A stretch of 64,000 nt of DNA from JANNVK01 sp031414415 (GTDB taxonomy: Bacteria > Acidobacteriota > Blastocatellia > Pyrinomonadales > Pyrinomonadaceae): NCBI GenBank assembly GCA_031414415.1, contig JANNVK010000233.1:9341-73340 (forward strand), given 5' to 3'. The notes beneath the pieces were generated by a model. It worked only from the letters and a program-made list of their open reading frames with translations, made no database searches and was not told the origin of the DNA. Positions within the stretch are counted from its first letter, which is position 1. Each line of letters starts with the position of its first letter. Below, piece after piece: positions 1 to 7,909 of this stretch. Made by a program: the position numbers and the translations under genes.

Positions 1-459
1 AAAGCTGCTTTGGGCAGATTTGCGAGCGGTGTAACGGTTGTGACAACCAAAGATTCGAGCGGAAAACTTCAAGGTTTGACCGTTTCGGCATTTAGTTCGG
101 TTTCAATGAATCCGCCTATGGTTTTGGTTTGTATTTTGAAAACCACAGGAAGTTATTCGTCGTTTAAAGAATCTAAATCATTTATCGTCAACATTTTAGA
201 TGAGTCTCAACAACAAATCTCTAACCGGTTTGCCTCAAGTTTAGATGATAAATTTGCAGGGCAAAATTACGAATTAAACGAAAAAGGTTTGCCGGTTTTA
301 ACGGATTGTTTGGTCAATTTGGAATGCTCTCTGAAGCATTCATACGACGGCGGCGACCACACAATTTTTGTCGGTGAAATTACTCAAATAATAGTTAGAT
401 CAGGAAAACCACTTATTTACTGGCTTGGGAGCTATCAAACATTAGATTTAAATAACTAA
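1..459 (+). CDS. Flavin reductase family protein (5' partial)
   Basis: The reading frame is open from the first base, so the true start lies outside the window; about 153 C-terminal residues are present. The N-terminal stretch GRFASGVTVVTT followed by GLTVSAFSSVSMNPPMV is the FMN-binding split-barrel signature of the HpaC-like flavin reductase family. These enzymes use NAD(P)H to supply reduced FMN/FAD to a partner monooxygenase, or act as small flavoprotein reductases. Most of the roughly 160-residue family length is here, including the closing VGEI and WLGSYQTL segments. It lies 94 bp upstream of a co-oriented GntR regulator. The partner enzyme is not visible, so the substrate is unknown. 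Confidence 0.85.
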   Translation, partial: KAALGRFASGVTVVTTKDSSGKLQGLTVSAFSSVSMNPPMVLVCILKTTGSYSSFKESKSFIVNILDESQQQISNRFASSLDDKFAGQNYELNEKGLPVLTDCLVNLECSLKHSYDGGDHTIFVGEITQIIVRSGKPLIYWLGSYQTLDLNN

Positions 460-518
460 AAGCAGCAAACTTTCTTATCTGTTTTGAATTTTGGTTATTG
501 TAAGATTATAAGTTAAAA

Positions 519-538
519 TTGTATTTAACATAATACAA
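519..538. promoter_or_regulatory. Candidate GntR operator (palindrome)
   Basis: Arms TTGTATT (519-525) and AATACAA (532-538) are perfect inverted repeats around a 6-bp centre. They lie about 15 bp upstream of the gntR start and just before its AAAGG ribosome-binding site (537-541). HutC/FadR-type regulators bind short GT...AC palindromes and often repress themselves, so this is a reasonable autoregulatory operator. No binding is shown. Confidence 0.4.
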
Positions 539-553
539 AGGATTAATACAAAT

Positions 554-1366
554 ATGGCAAAACCAACTACGTCTTTCGTCAGCTCGCGAATCCCGCTTTA
601 TTATCAGCTAGAAAATGTTTTGCGAGAAAAAATTGCCTCTGGAGTTTTTGCAGGTGGTGATCGTTTGCCAACCGAAAATGATTTGATTGAAGAATATAAA
701 GTAAGTCGGATAACGGTTAGACAGGCGTTGCAGTCACTTTCGGATGAAGGTTTGATTAATCGGAAACAAGGTCGTGGAACATACGTTGCCGAACGTAAAT
801 CGACAAAGCGTAAGTTTAGCGGAACAATACACTTAACAGGTTCACTCGATGAATTAATTGAGATGGGAATGGAAACGCCGGTTAAAGTTTTGGAGATGAA
901 TCGGGTTGAAGCTGACGTTTACGAAGCCGAACTTTTGCAGTTAAAAGTTGGAACTCCTATTTATCGGCTGAAGCGATTGCGAATGAACGAAAATAAGCCA
1001 TTTGGTTTAATTGTCAACTATTTACCGGAAGAAATTGGTTCGCGTCTGACTGTTGCGGAGCTTTCAAGCGGTGCACTGTTGCACACAATTGAATCTAAAT
1101 TAGGCTATACACTTGATAATGCTTGCCAAGAAATTAAAGCTGAGTTGTCTGATCCGTATGTTGCAAATTTGTTGGATATTCGAGTTGGCACTGCTTTATT
1201 ATCGATTGAAAGAACTGTTTTTACCAATACTGGAGTGCCTGTGGAGTATGTCCACACACTGTATCGAAGCGATTTATATGGATATTCGGTCAAATTGGTT
1301 CGCGATAAAAAACGACAGAAGAACAAAGTCTTAGCCGCAAAAGATTCAAATATGTTTTTTGATTAG
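554..1366 (+). CDS. GntR family transcriptional regulator, HutC/UTRA subfamily
   Basis: A 270-residue one-component regulator. Residues about 12-78 form the winged helix typical of GntR (PLYYQLENVLREKI, then SRITVRQALQSLSDEGLI and the wing GRGTYVAE). The remainder matches the UTRA effector domain of the HutC subfamily (YRLKRLRMNENKPFG, then SIERTVFTNTGVPVEYVHT), which binds small ligands such as sugars, amino acids or histidine-pathway metabolites. The ligand cannot be deduced here. A palindrome sits immediately upstream. The stop codon (1364-1366) overlaps the stop that a relic acs 3' end on the other strand would use (1363-1365), so the two frames meet tail to tail. Confidence 0.9.
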   Translation: MAKPTTSFVSSRIPLYYQLENVLREKIASGVFAGGDRLPTENDLIEEYKVSRITVRQALQSLSDEGLINRKQGRGTYVAERKSTKRKFSGTIHLTGSLDELIEMGMETPVKVLEMNRVEADVYEAELLQLKVGTPIYRLKRLRMNENKPFGLIVNYLPEEIGSRLTVAELSSGALLHTIESKLGYTLDNACQEIKAELSDPYVANLLDIRVGTALLSIERTVFTNTGVPVEYVHTLYRSDLYGYSVKLVRDKKRQKNKVLAAKDSNMFFD

Positions 1367-1381
1367 AGAAGTTTTAATATT

Positions 1382-1434
1382 TCCTCAACAGTTTTTGGGT
1401 TTTCCAAAGCCGATAAATCGCCCGCATCTTCGCC
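1382..1434. repeat. 53-bp direct repeat, copy 1 (relic of acs 3' end)
   Basis: Identical over 53 bp to positions 2382-2434, an offset of exactly 1000 bp. Read on the minus strand it encodes the C-terminal acs residues GEDAGDLSALENPKTVEE, then continues in frame as ILKLL and a stop at 1365-1363. The flanks outside the 53 bp diverge at once. Together the copies bracket the AlbA-domain gene. Confidence 0.9.
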
Positions 1435-1512
1435 CTGAGATGCTGCAATAATTTTATAAGTCCTTCTCTCTTATTTTGTTATTCAAACAAACTCGCTATT
1501 ATTACACAAATT

Positions 1513-2238
1513 ATGGATGAAAAAGACCTTATAGCCAGACTTGATGAACTTCGCAAAATGCCTGCAGAAAATGAAGTTTTTGAATTCAAAGAAGCGAAAA
1601 ATGGACATCATTTTGATGAAATTGGAAAATATTTTTCAGCTTTATCAAATGAGGCAAATCTGAATATGGTTGACACTATCGGAAGCGGAATTAAAAAGAT
1701 GTTCAACTTTCAAAGAGTTAGATTTTTCCCATTGCCCGAATACGATCTATCTGACACCCGGGTAAAGGTAACTGTTATTGGTAAAGTTCTAGATATTGAC
1801 TATGCAAGTGTCTTGGCACAAGACAATTCACTTTCATTACCCGAAATTATGATGCTAGATAAGGTTCAAAAGAGAAAGAGACTTAACGAAGTAGAATTTA
1901 AACATTTAAAGAAAAAGAGACTGATTGAAGGAATTAAACCTAATATTTTCATTTCTCGGAAAGTTGCTCAAAAGATTGGACAAAAAGCTGAATATACGAA
2001 AGCTACGGGACTTGAAAAGCAAAAATATTTTGAATTAATTACTAAATGTATTAAACAATATAACAATGTAGCTAGAAAAGACATTAACGAATTACTCTGG
2101 AACGTTTTGCCTTCTTGGATGACTGATATGCAAAAATATACAAAAATAAACCACTTATTAGCTGAACTTAGAAGAAAAAATATCATTCAAAATGTCGGCA
2201 GTGACTTCAAATCAAAATGGATTCTTTTAGAGAGTTAG
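1513..2238 (+). pseudogene. AlbA_2-domain putative DNA-binding protein, internally deleted
   Basis: A 241-residue frame made from the two ends of a longer family. Residues 1-50 match the start of the Schlafen/AlbA_2 domain of COG2865-type regulators (EFKEAKNGHHFDEIGKYFSALSNEANL). They run directly into the family's C-terminal part (NMVDTIGSGIKKMF, RFFPLPEYDLSD, DKVQKRKRL), ending in a winged-helix-like tail. Full-length relatives are about 480-550 residues, so roughly 250-300 residues, including most of the AlbA_2 fold and the middle domain, appear to be missing without loss of frame. The gene sits between 53-bp direct repeats in a segment that looks inserted between gntR and acs. It could be a remnant or a functional miniature protein; I favour a remnant. 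Confidence 0.7.
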
Positions 2239-2260
2239 AATGTTAGACATATGTTAGAGC

Positions 2261-2319
2261 CTTTGTTAGAGGTCTAAGGAGTAATAGCTTATTTTGCAAA
2301 CACTTAACCTCTAACAAAG
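2261..2319. repeat. 13-bp inverted repeat downstream of the AlbA gene
   Basis: CTTTGTTAGAGGT (2261-2273) and its exact complement ACCTCTAACAAAG (2307-2319) are separated by 33 bp. GTTAGA occurs four times between 2233 and 2271. There is no T-tract on either side, so a simple terminator is unlikely. It may be an end of the inserted segment or a protein-binding site. Confidence 0.6.
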
Positions 2320-2356
2320 TGTTGGCTATTCGAAAACTCATTAGAGATAACGCTGA

Positions 2357-4294
2357 TTAATTATTAACAATACCTCTAATCTCCTCAACAGTTTTTGGGT
2401 TTTCCAAAGCCGATAAATCGCCCGCATCTTCGCCTAAATATGCTGAACGAATGACGCGACGCATTACTTTTCCGTTGCGTGTTTTTGGTAATGCTAAGAC
2501 AAAATGGATTCGATTCGGTTGCAAAGGTTTGCCCATTTCTTTGGCGATGAGCTGTTTGAGGATCGCGGACAGTTCGCTCGCAGGCAGGCTGCCCGCGTTC
2601 CGTAAAACGCAAAATGCAATCATCGCGGTTCCTTTTATCTCGTCGGGAACGCCGATAACTGCCGCTTCCGCCACAAGTTCGTGTCCGACTAAAATGCTTT
2701 CCACTTCCGCCGGTCCAACCCGTTTTCCGGCAACTTTCAAAGTATCGTCCGAACGTCCGAGAATAAACCAATGTCCGTCGGCATCTTTCATCGCAAAATC
2801 GCCGTGAACCCAAGTGTTTTCAAAGCGTTGCCAATACGTTTCCAAATATCTTTCCGGTTCATTCCAAAAACCTTGAGCCATTCCGATCCACGTTTTTTTA
2901 ATCGCCAATTCCCCGACTTTGCCATTTTCGACCGATTCGCCGTTTTCGTCCAAAATGTCAGCGTCAATTCCCAAACACGGAGCAGAAAATCCGCAAGGTT
3001 TAATCGGCACAAGCGGATTATTCATCAAGATTCCGCCCGAAATTTCTGTTCCGCCGGAATAATTGATAATCGGAAGTTTAGAATCGCCGACAACTTCAAA
3101 CAGCCAACGCCACGGTTCGGGATTCCAAGGTTCGCCCGTGGAAGCAAACGCCCGCAACGAACTTAAATCGTGTTTTTTCGGCAAATCGTCGCCTTTGGTT
3201 GCGAGTCCACGTACGAGAGTCGGCGAAATTCCCAGTATTTCAACCTTGTGTTTCGCCGTAAATTCCCACATTCGGTCGGCGTTCGGGTAATCGGGCGAAC
3301 CGTCATACAAAACCATCGTCGCACCGTTTATCAACGCTCCGTAAATCAGCCACGGTCCCATCATCCAGCCCAAATCCGTAACCCAACTGATGCGAGTTCC
3401 GCGTCCGACATCTGTCCCGAAAGCCATATCCTGAGCCGCTTTTATCGGAAATCCGCAATGAACGTGGGCGATGCCTTTCGGTTTGCCGGTTGTGCCGGAA
3501 GTGTAAAGGATGATGAGCGGATCGTTGGCGAGTGTTGGTTCAAGAAAAGTTTTGAGTTCAGAGTTTTGAGTTTTGAGTCCGAAATCAAAAGGCTTAGACG
3601 CACTAATTACGAAAGTATTTTTGATTGTCGGAGATTGTGAAACAGCTTGTTGAGCTATTTCCAAAGCGTTAAAATACTTCCCCCGTCTTGGAAAACCATC
3701 ACAAGCAAATAATGCTTTTGCTCCAACGGCGTTCATTCGTGAAGAAATCGCATCAATTCCATAACCGCTAAACACAGGTACAGCAATCGCACCAATTCTC
3801 GCAATCGCCAAAAGTGCGACAACCGTTTCAATCATCATCGGCAAATGAATTCCAATTGCGTCACCTTTGCCTAAACCATTAGCACGCAAACCTGACGCAC
3901 AAAATTCAACTTGCTCAAGCAATTCTTTATACGAAACTTCCCGAACTTCGCCTTCTTCACCTTCCCAAATTATCGCCGCTTGGTTCTCGATTTCCGTCCC
4001 GATCCAACGGTCAAGGCACATTTCAGAGATATTCAAACCGCCGCCGACGCACCATTTCGACCATTCAATTCCTTCCGATGAATCGAGCAATTTTTCATAC
4101 GGCGGATCAAATTTGATGTCGAGAAATTTCAACACTTCTTCGCTGTATTTCTCAATATCGTTAATCGAAAATTGATAAAGTTCGTCCCACGTTTTTACGC
4201 CGACTTGCCGCATAAACTTTGTCAGTTGTGCTTTTTCGATAACGTCTTTCGTTGGTGTCCACGTAATTTTTTGATGTTCGAGACTATCATTCAT
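2357..4294 (-). CDS. Acetyl-CoA synthetase-like AMP-forming acyl-CoA ligase
   Basis: A 645-residue ANL-superfamily ligase that would activate acetate or another short acid to acyl-AMP and then acyl-CoA. Visible motifs are the P-loop-like YTSGTTGKPKG, the SGGTE adenine-site motif, the hinge region GRSDDTLKVAGKRVGP and the catalytic Lys609 in KTRNGKVMRR, as in Acs. The N-terminal acs-type cap is present and length is normal for AcsA-like proteins. A 7-bp tandem repeat (3548-3578) lies inside the coding sequence just before the P-loop and encodes the odd stretch LKTQNSELKT. The last 53 coding bases are duplicated 1 kb downstream. Substrate is not proven; a propionate or acetoacetate role is possible. 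Confidence 0.85.
   Translation of the reverse strand: MNDSLEHQKITWTPTKDVIEKAQLTKFMRQVGVKTWDELYQFSINDIEKYSEEVLKFLDIKFDPPYEKLLDSSEGIEWSKWCVGGGLNISEMCLDRWIGTEIENQAAIIWEGEEGEVREVSYKELLEQVEFCASGLRANGLGKGDAIGIHLPMMIETVVALLAIARIGAIAVPVFSGYGIDAISSRMNAVGAKALFACDGFPRRGKYFNALEIAQQAVSQSPTIKNTFVISASKPFDFGLKTQNSELKTFLEPTLANDPLIILYTSGTTGKPKGIAHVHCGFPIKAAQDMAFGTDVGRGTRISWVTDLGWMMGPWLIYGALINGATMVLYDGSPDYPNADRMWEFTAKHKVEILGISPTLVRGLATKGDDLPKKHDLSSLRAFASTGEPWNPEPWRWLFEVVGDSKLPIINYSGGTEISGGILMNNPLVPIKPCGFSAPCLGIDADILDENGESVENGKVGELAIKKTWIGMAQGFWNEPERYLETYWQRFENTWVHGDFAMKDADGHWFILGRSDDTLKVAGKRVGPAEVESILVGHELVAEAAVIGVPDEIKGTAMIAFCVLRNAGSLPASELSAILKQLIAKEMGKPLQPNRIHFVLALPKTRNGKVMRRVIRSAYLGEDAGDLSALENPKTVEEIRGIVNN
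2382..2434. repeat. 53-bp direct repeat, copy 2 (inside the acs 3' end)
   Basis: Perfect match to 1382-1434. This copy forms part of the intact acs reading frame, which continues as IRGIVNN before its stop at 2359-2357, a different C-terminus from the one encoded beside copy 1. Confidence 0.9.
3548..3578. repeat. Heptamer tandem repeat inside acs
   Basis: Four consecutive 7-bp units (AGTTTTG, AGTTCAG, AGTTTTG, AGTTTTG) followed by AGT. The units lie within the acs reading frame. Because 7 is not a multiple of 3, gain or loss of one unit would shift the frame. Confidence 0.8.
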
Positions 4295-4364
4295 AATCTA
4301 AAAATATCACGAGAAAACTATTGAATCCAATCGTTAAACTTTGTTAAACTTTAATTGAGGTTAT

Positions 4365-4880
4365 ATGAAACAAAAACAACCGACAAAAATAATCGTCGAA
4401 GAAAAACTTGCCGAATTTTTTAATCAAAGTTATGAGCAAACCGATTTAGTTTATCGTCAAAATATTGATGTTTCGACATTTGAAAATGGAACGAATAACG
4501 AAGAGTTTTTAGATAACGTGTTAACTGGAATTAAGCTCGCATTTTTATACGTTCCGGGTGCAATGGCGATTCATTTTGTCGGCGTGTTTCTAAAAATGAT
4601 CATTCAATATGGCGATTCAATGCCGAATTTTGCCGCTGAACTTTCGGGTGTTGCCTTGGTCGGAACATTTTTGACCATGCTCGGAATCGGTAAGTTGGGC
4701 GATTTGAATTACTTGAAAGTTCCGGCAGCAATCTTCACAACTTCGATTTTAGTTTCGATTTTACATATAGTTTTGTCGGCGACTATCGGTTTTGAAACCG
4801 AAGGAATTTTTATGTTGATTTCATTTCCGTTTGTAATTATTTCAGGTTATTTGATAAAAACATTTTTGGATAAAAAGTAG
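4365..4880 (+). CDS. Hypothetical four-helix membrane protein
   Basis: A 171-residue protein I do not recognise. After a soluble N-terminus of about 55 residues there are four hydrophobic segments at about 56-80, 91-113, 121-146 and 149-168, with short loops. This predicts an inner-membrane protein with a cytoplasmic N-terminus. A GAGG ribosome-binding site precedes the ATG, and the leader carries a tandem GTTAAACTTT duplication. It is divergent from acs and followed by a strong terminator, so it looks like a single-gene unit. No function is assigned. Confidence 0.6.
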   Translation: MKQKQPTKIIVEEKLAEFFNQSYEQTDLVYRQNIDVSTFENGTNNEEFLDNVLTGIKLAFLYVPGAMAIHFVGVFLKMIIQYGDSMPNFAAELSGVALVGTFLTMLGIGKLGDLNYLKVPAAIFTTSILVSILHIVLSATIGFETEGIFMLISFPFVIISGYLIKTFLDKK

Positions 4881-4900
4881 ATAAACTTATCAAATTTTAC

Positions 4901-4936
4901 AAAGTCTTTGTGTTATTTTGCACAAAGACTTTTTTA
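4901..4936 (+). terminator. Rho-independent terminator after the 4-TM gene
   Basis: Perfect 12-bp stem (4901-4912 with 4921-4932), 8-nt loop, and a T-tract formed by the end of the stem and the following bases. Confidence 0.85.
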
Positions 4937-4980
4937 TTTGGAAATACGGGCTATTAGTTGTTTATGCACATCAAACAACT

Positions 4981-5688
4981 ATGAAATACTCGGCGTGGCT
5001 TGTCCTTATAATCGGATTTGCTTTGTTTATGAATAAAACTGTTGACGGGAAAACTATCGAATTTTCTGGCTTAACATGGAAAATCCGCGATGACGGACAA
5101 GGGTCGCCCGCCGCAAATTTTTGGCGTAAAGACAACGTCTGGGTTGATGAAAAAGGACAACTTCATCTGAAAATCCGCAAAGTCGGCGATGTTTGGACGT
5201 GTGCCGAATTGCAAACGATTGATAATTTTCTTTACGGTAAATTTTCGTTTGAAATAATCGGGAGAATTGACGAGTTTGATAAAAATATCGTGCTTGGACT
5301 TTTTAAATATCCGCAACAAAATGCTCGAGATGGTTTTGATGAAATCGACATTGAATTTTCAAAATGGGGCAAATCTCAAAAAAATAACGGAAATTTTACA
5401 GTCTATGCAAATGATAAAAGCTATGTTGAAAAAACTCATAATTTTTCTTTTAACCTTGAAGGCTCATCAACTACTCACGCTTTTACAAGGACACCAAAAA
5501 GTGTTTATTTTCAATCATTTCACGGGTTTAACACACAAAATAAAATCTATGAATGGAACTATTCAAACAATAATCTTTCCAAAATTCCAATGCCAATTTA
5601 CATAAATTTTTGGCTCTATCGCGGATTGCCGCCAAGTGATTTGAATGAAATAGAAGTTATTGTCAAAAACGTTAAAATCGAAAATTAA
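4981..5688 (+). CDS. Secreted GH16-like glycoside hydrolase
   Basis: A 235-residue protein starting at ATG 4981. An in-frame TTG at 4918 lies inside the preceding terminator and is rejected. Residues 1-23 form a signal peptide. The body looks like the concanavalin-A-like beta-jellyroll of family GH16, with catalytic motif EIDIE (Glu121, Asp123, Glu125), as in laminarinases and related beta-glucan or galactan hydrolases. The preceding LQTIDNFLYGKFSFEI also fits the family, where one glutamate acts as nucleophile and the other as acid/base. Length is near the single-domain norm. Substrate cannot be told; some members with this pattern are transglycosylases. No operon partner is evident. Confidence 0.75.
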   Translation: MKYSAWLVLIIGFALFMNKTVDGKTIEFSGLTWKIRDDGQGSPAANFWRKDNVWVDEKGQLHLKIRKVGDVWTCAELQTIDNFLYGKFSFEIIGRIDEFDKNIVLGLFKYPQQNARDGFDEIDIEFSKWGKSQKNNGNFTVYANDKSYVEKTHNFSFNLEGSSTTHAFTRTPKSVYFQSFHGFNTQNKIYEWNYSNNNLSKIPMPIYINFWLYRGLPPSDLNEIEVIVKNVKIEN

Positions 5689-5737
5689 ATCACGAACTTA
5701 TAAATTCGACTCTTTATCATCCAAATCAGTTGTTTTC

Positions 5738-5765
5738 TTGACTATTTTTGATTTTCTGTTAGTAT
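5738..5765 (+). promoter_or_regulatory. Candidate sigma70 promoter for the ffh operon
   Basis: TTGACT (5738-5743) and TAGTAT (5760-5765) with a 16-bp spacer lie about 36 bp before the ffh start. The elements resemble vegetative -35/-10 hexamers. Sequence match only. Confidence 0.4.
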
Positions 5766-5801
5766 TCAATGTTTCGGTTCTAGTAGCTGAAATGTTTTTG
5801 T

Positions 5802-7298
5802 ATGTTTGAATCACTATCGGATAAATTAAAGCAAACGCTAAAAAATCTGCGTGGTGAAGGCAAACTAACGCCGGAACACGTTGACGTTGCGTTGCGAGAA
5901 ATCCGCATGGCTTTGCTCGAAGCAGACGTTAACTATAAGGTTGCAAAAGACTTTGTAGAATCAGTCCGTGTTAAAGCAGAAGGTCAAAGTGTTTGGCAAG
6001 ATCTCAAACCGCACGAACAAGTTGTAAAAATTGTTTACGATGAATTGGTCGAATTATTCGGCGGAACTTCATCGAGATTGGTTTTTACGCAAAAATCGCC
6101 AAATGTGGTGATGATTGTAGGTTTGCAAGGTTCGGGGAAAACAACCTCGACCGGAAAGATTTCTCGTTGGTTGAAAGATAACCAGGAAAGAAATCCGCTG
6201 CTTGTTTCTGTTGACGTTTATCGTCCGGCGGCTCGCGAACAGTTAAAAGTTGTCGCAAACGCTGTCGGTGTAAGTATTTACGAAGGAAAGGATTCGAATG
6301 ATCCGCTCACTCTGGTGAGAAATGCCTTCAAATACGCACAAGAAACTGGCTTTGATACATTGATGATTGACACCGCAGGTCGCCTTCATATAGACGACGA
6401 TTTGATGGTCGAACTCGAGCAAATCAAAGCGGAAACAAAACCGGTTGAAGTTTTATTCGTTGCTGATGCAATGACAGGGCAAGATGCCGTTAGAAGTGCT
6501 GAAGAGTTTCATAAAAGAGTTGGGATTACTGGTGTAATTTTAACGAAAATGGACGGCGATGCACGCGGTGGAGCAGCTCTTTCAATTAAACAGGTAATTG
6601 GTCAGCCTGTAAAATTTGTCGGTGTTGGTGAAAAATACGACGCGATTGAGCCTTTTTATCCAGATAGAATTGCACAGAGAATCCTCGGAATGGGCGATGT
6701 TTTGTCGCTTATTGAAGAAGTTCAAGGCAAAATTGACCAAGGCGAAGCCGAAAAGCAACTGCAGAAAATGCAGAGCAACACGTTTACGCTTGAAGATTTT
6801 CGCAGCCAGCTTGGGCAGATGAAAAAGCTCGGTTCAATGTCGAAGTTGATGAAAATGTTGCCGGAGCAAATGACCGGCGGTTTGTCGATTAGCGATGAGC
6901 AATCAGTAGAAGTTGAAAAACAAATGAAACGCACCGAAGCGGTTATTGATTCAATGACCAAAACGGAGCGAAATAATCATAAAATTATTGACGCGAGCCG
7001 CAAAACGCGAATTGCGAGAGGTTCGGGTTCAACAATCGCAGACGTAAATCAACTTCTTCGTCAGTATGAACAGATGAAGAAAATGATGTCGCAAATGAAT
7101 CGCGGCGGAATGTTTAGCAAATTAGCTGGAAAAGCTATGGGCGGTTTAGGTGGCGGATTAGGCGGACTTTTGGGTGGTGGAATGCCATCGCTTGGTGGAA
7201 TGTTTGGCGGTGAAGAAAGTGATGCCGGAAATGGTGGCGGTTCTGATTCATTGGCAAAAAGATTGAAAAAGAAGAAGAGCAAGAAAAAACGAAGATAA
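5802..7298 (+). CDS. ffh: Signal recognition particle GTPase Ffh (SRP54)
   Basis: A 498-residue SRP54 homologue that binds 4.5S RNA and the signal sequences of nascent membrane proteins and delivers ribosomes to FtsY. The N domain (ALREIRMALLEADVNY), G domain with P-loop GLQGSGKTT, DTAGR and TKMDGDARGG, and Met-rich M domain (MKKLGSMSKLMKMLP) appear in order. The tail after about residue 440 is rich in Gly and ends in a Lys/Arg cluster, longer than in the E. coli protein. It is the first gene of an operon with rpsP, khpA, rimM, trmD, rplS and rnhB, a widespread arrangement. Confidence 0.98.
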   Translation: MFESLSDKLKQTLKNLRGEGKLTPEHVDVALREIRMALLEADVNYKVAKDFVESVRVKAEGQSVWQDLKPHEQVVKIVYDELVELFGGTSSRLVFTQKSPNVVMIVGLQGSGKTTSTGKISRWLKDNQERNPLLVSVDVYRPAAREQLKVVANAVGVSIYEGKDSNDPLTLVRNAFKYAQETGFDTLMIDTAGRLHIDDDLMVELEQIKAETKPVEVLFVADAMTGQDAVRSAEEFHKRVGITGVILTKMDGDARGGAALSIKQVIGQPVKFVGVGEKYDAIEPFYPDRIAQRILGMGDVLSLIEEVQGKIDQGEAEKQLQKMQSNTFTLEDFRSQLGQMKKLGSMSKLMKMLPEQMTGGLSISDEQSVEVEKQMKRTEAVIDSMTKTERNNHKIIDASRKTRIARGSGSTIADVNQLLRQYEQMKKMMSQMNRGGMFSKLAGKAMGGLGGGLGGLLGGGMPSLGGMFGGEESDAGNGGGSDSLAKRLKKKKSKKKRR

Positions 7299-7335
7299 TG
7301 GTTAATTAAAAATTCACCGTTGACAATTAAAATTT

Positions 7336-7596
7336 ATGTTAGCAATTAGTTTAATGAGAATGGGAGCGAAGAAAAAACCTTTCTATCGCATCGTTGTTAA
7401 AGAAAAACGTTCGAAACGCGACGGGAAATATCTCGAAAACGTCGGAACATACAACCCAATGGGCGAAGCAATGAAAGTTGATTTGAAGCATGATCGCATT
7501 CAATATTGGATGTCGGTTGGAGCACAACCAACTGAAACTGTTGCAAGTTTGATTAAGCACAATCCAAAGATTGAAGAAGTTGCAGTTGCAGCTTAG
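7336..7596 (+). CDS. rpsP: 30S ribosomal protein S16
   Basis: An 86-residue protein with the S16 hallmark LMRMGAKKKPFYRIVV at the N-terminus and GTYNPMG following, which binds 16S rRNA and assists 30S assembly. Length is normal. It begins 37 bp after ffh. A 10-bp inverted repeat starts at its stop codon. Confidence 0.97.
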   Translation: MLAISLMRMGAKKKPFYRIVVKEKRSKRDGKYLENVGTYNPMGEAMKVDLKHDRIQYWMSVGAQPTETVASLIKHNPKIEEVAVAA

Positions 7597-7659
7597 TTTC
7601 GGAATGTGAAAGATTTTTGGTGGGATTTTCCTTTCAAAACTTTCTAAACTTCCGAAACT
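7595..7659. repeat. Inverted repeat between rpsP and khpA
   Basis: AGTTTCGGAA (7595-7604) pairs perfectly with TTCCGAAACT (7650-7659), and the inner segments GAAAG (7608-7612) and CTTTC (7631-7635) can extend the fold. There is no T-tract, so it may be an mRNA-processing or stability structure rather than a terminator. Confidence 0.45.
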
Positions 7660-7672
7660 TCCATAACTGAAA

Positions 7673-7903
7673 ATGAAAATTGCCGTTGAAAATATCGTCA
7701 AAGCAATCGCACGCGATCCGGAAGCTGTTGAAGTCGTTGAAGAAATCAGCGACCGCTCAACCGTCTTACGTGTCAAAGTTGCGGAAAGCGATATGGGCAA
7801 ACTCATCGGACGAGAAGGCAGAACGATCAAAGCACTGCGTTCGTTGTTATTTGCTGCGAGCCAAAAACAAGGCAAACGCTTCATTTTAGATGTAATGGAA
7901 TAG
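7673..7903 (+). CDS. khpA: KH-domain RNA-binding protein KhpA
   Basis: A 76-residue single KH domain with the GxxG loop in KLIGREGRT. This family (formerly YlqC) often sits between rpsP and rimM and in Gram-positives partners KhpB/Jag to bind RNA, affecting cell elongation and division. Size and position are exactly as expected. Its specific RNAs in this organism are unknown. Confidence 0.92.
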   Translation: MKIAVENIVKAIARDPEAVEVVEEISDRSTVLRVKVAESDMGKLIGREGRTIKALRSLLFAASQKQGKRFILDVME

Positions 7904-7909
7904 CGGTTT

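Noticed and set aside
2261..2319. Integron attC-like site beside the AlbA gene
   Set aside because: The inverted arms lack the RYYYAAC/GTTRRRY core pair in the right places and no integron integrase is in the window.
4918..4980. Longer N-terminus of the GH16-like protein from TTG 4918
   Set aside because: This start lies within the terminator stem-loop and would precede the signal peptide at Met 4981.
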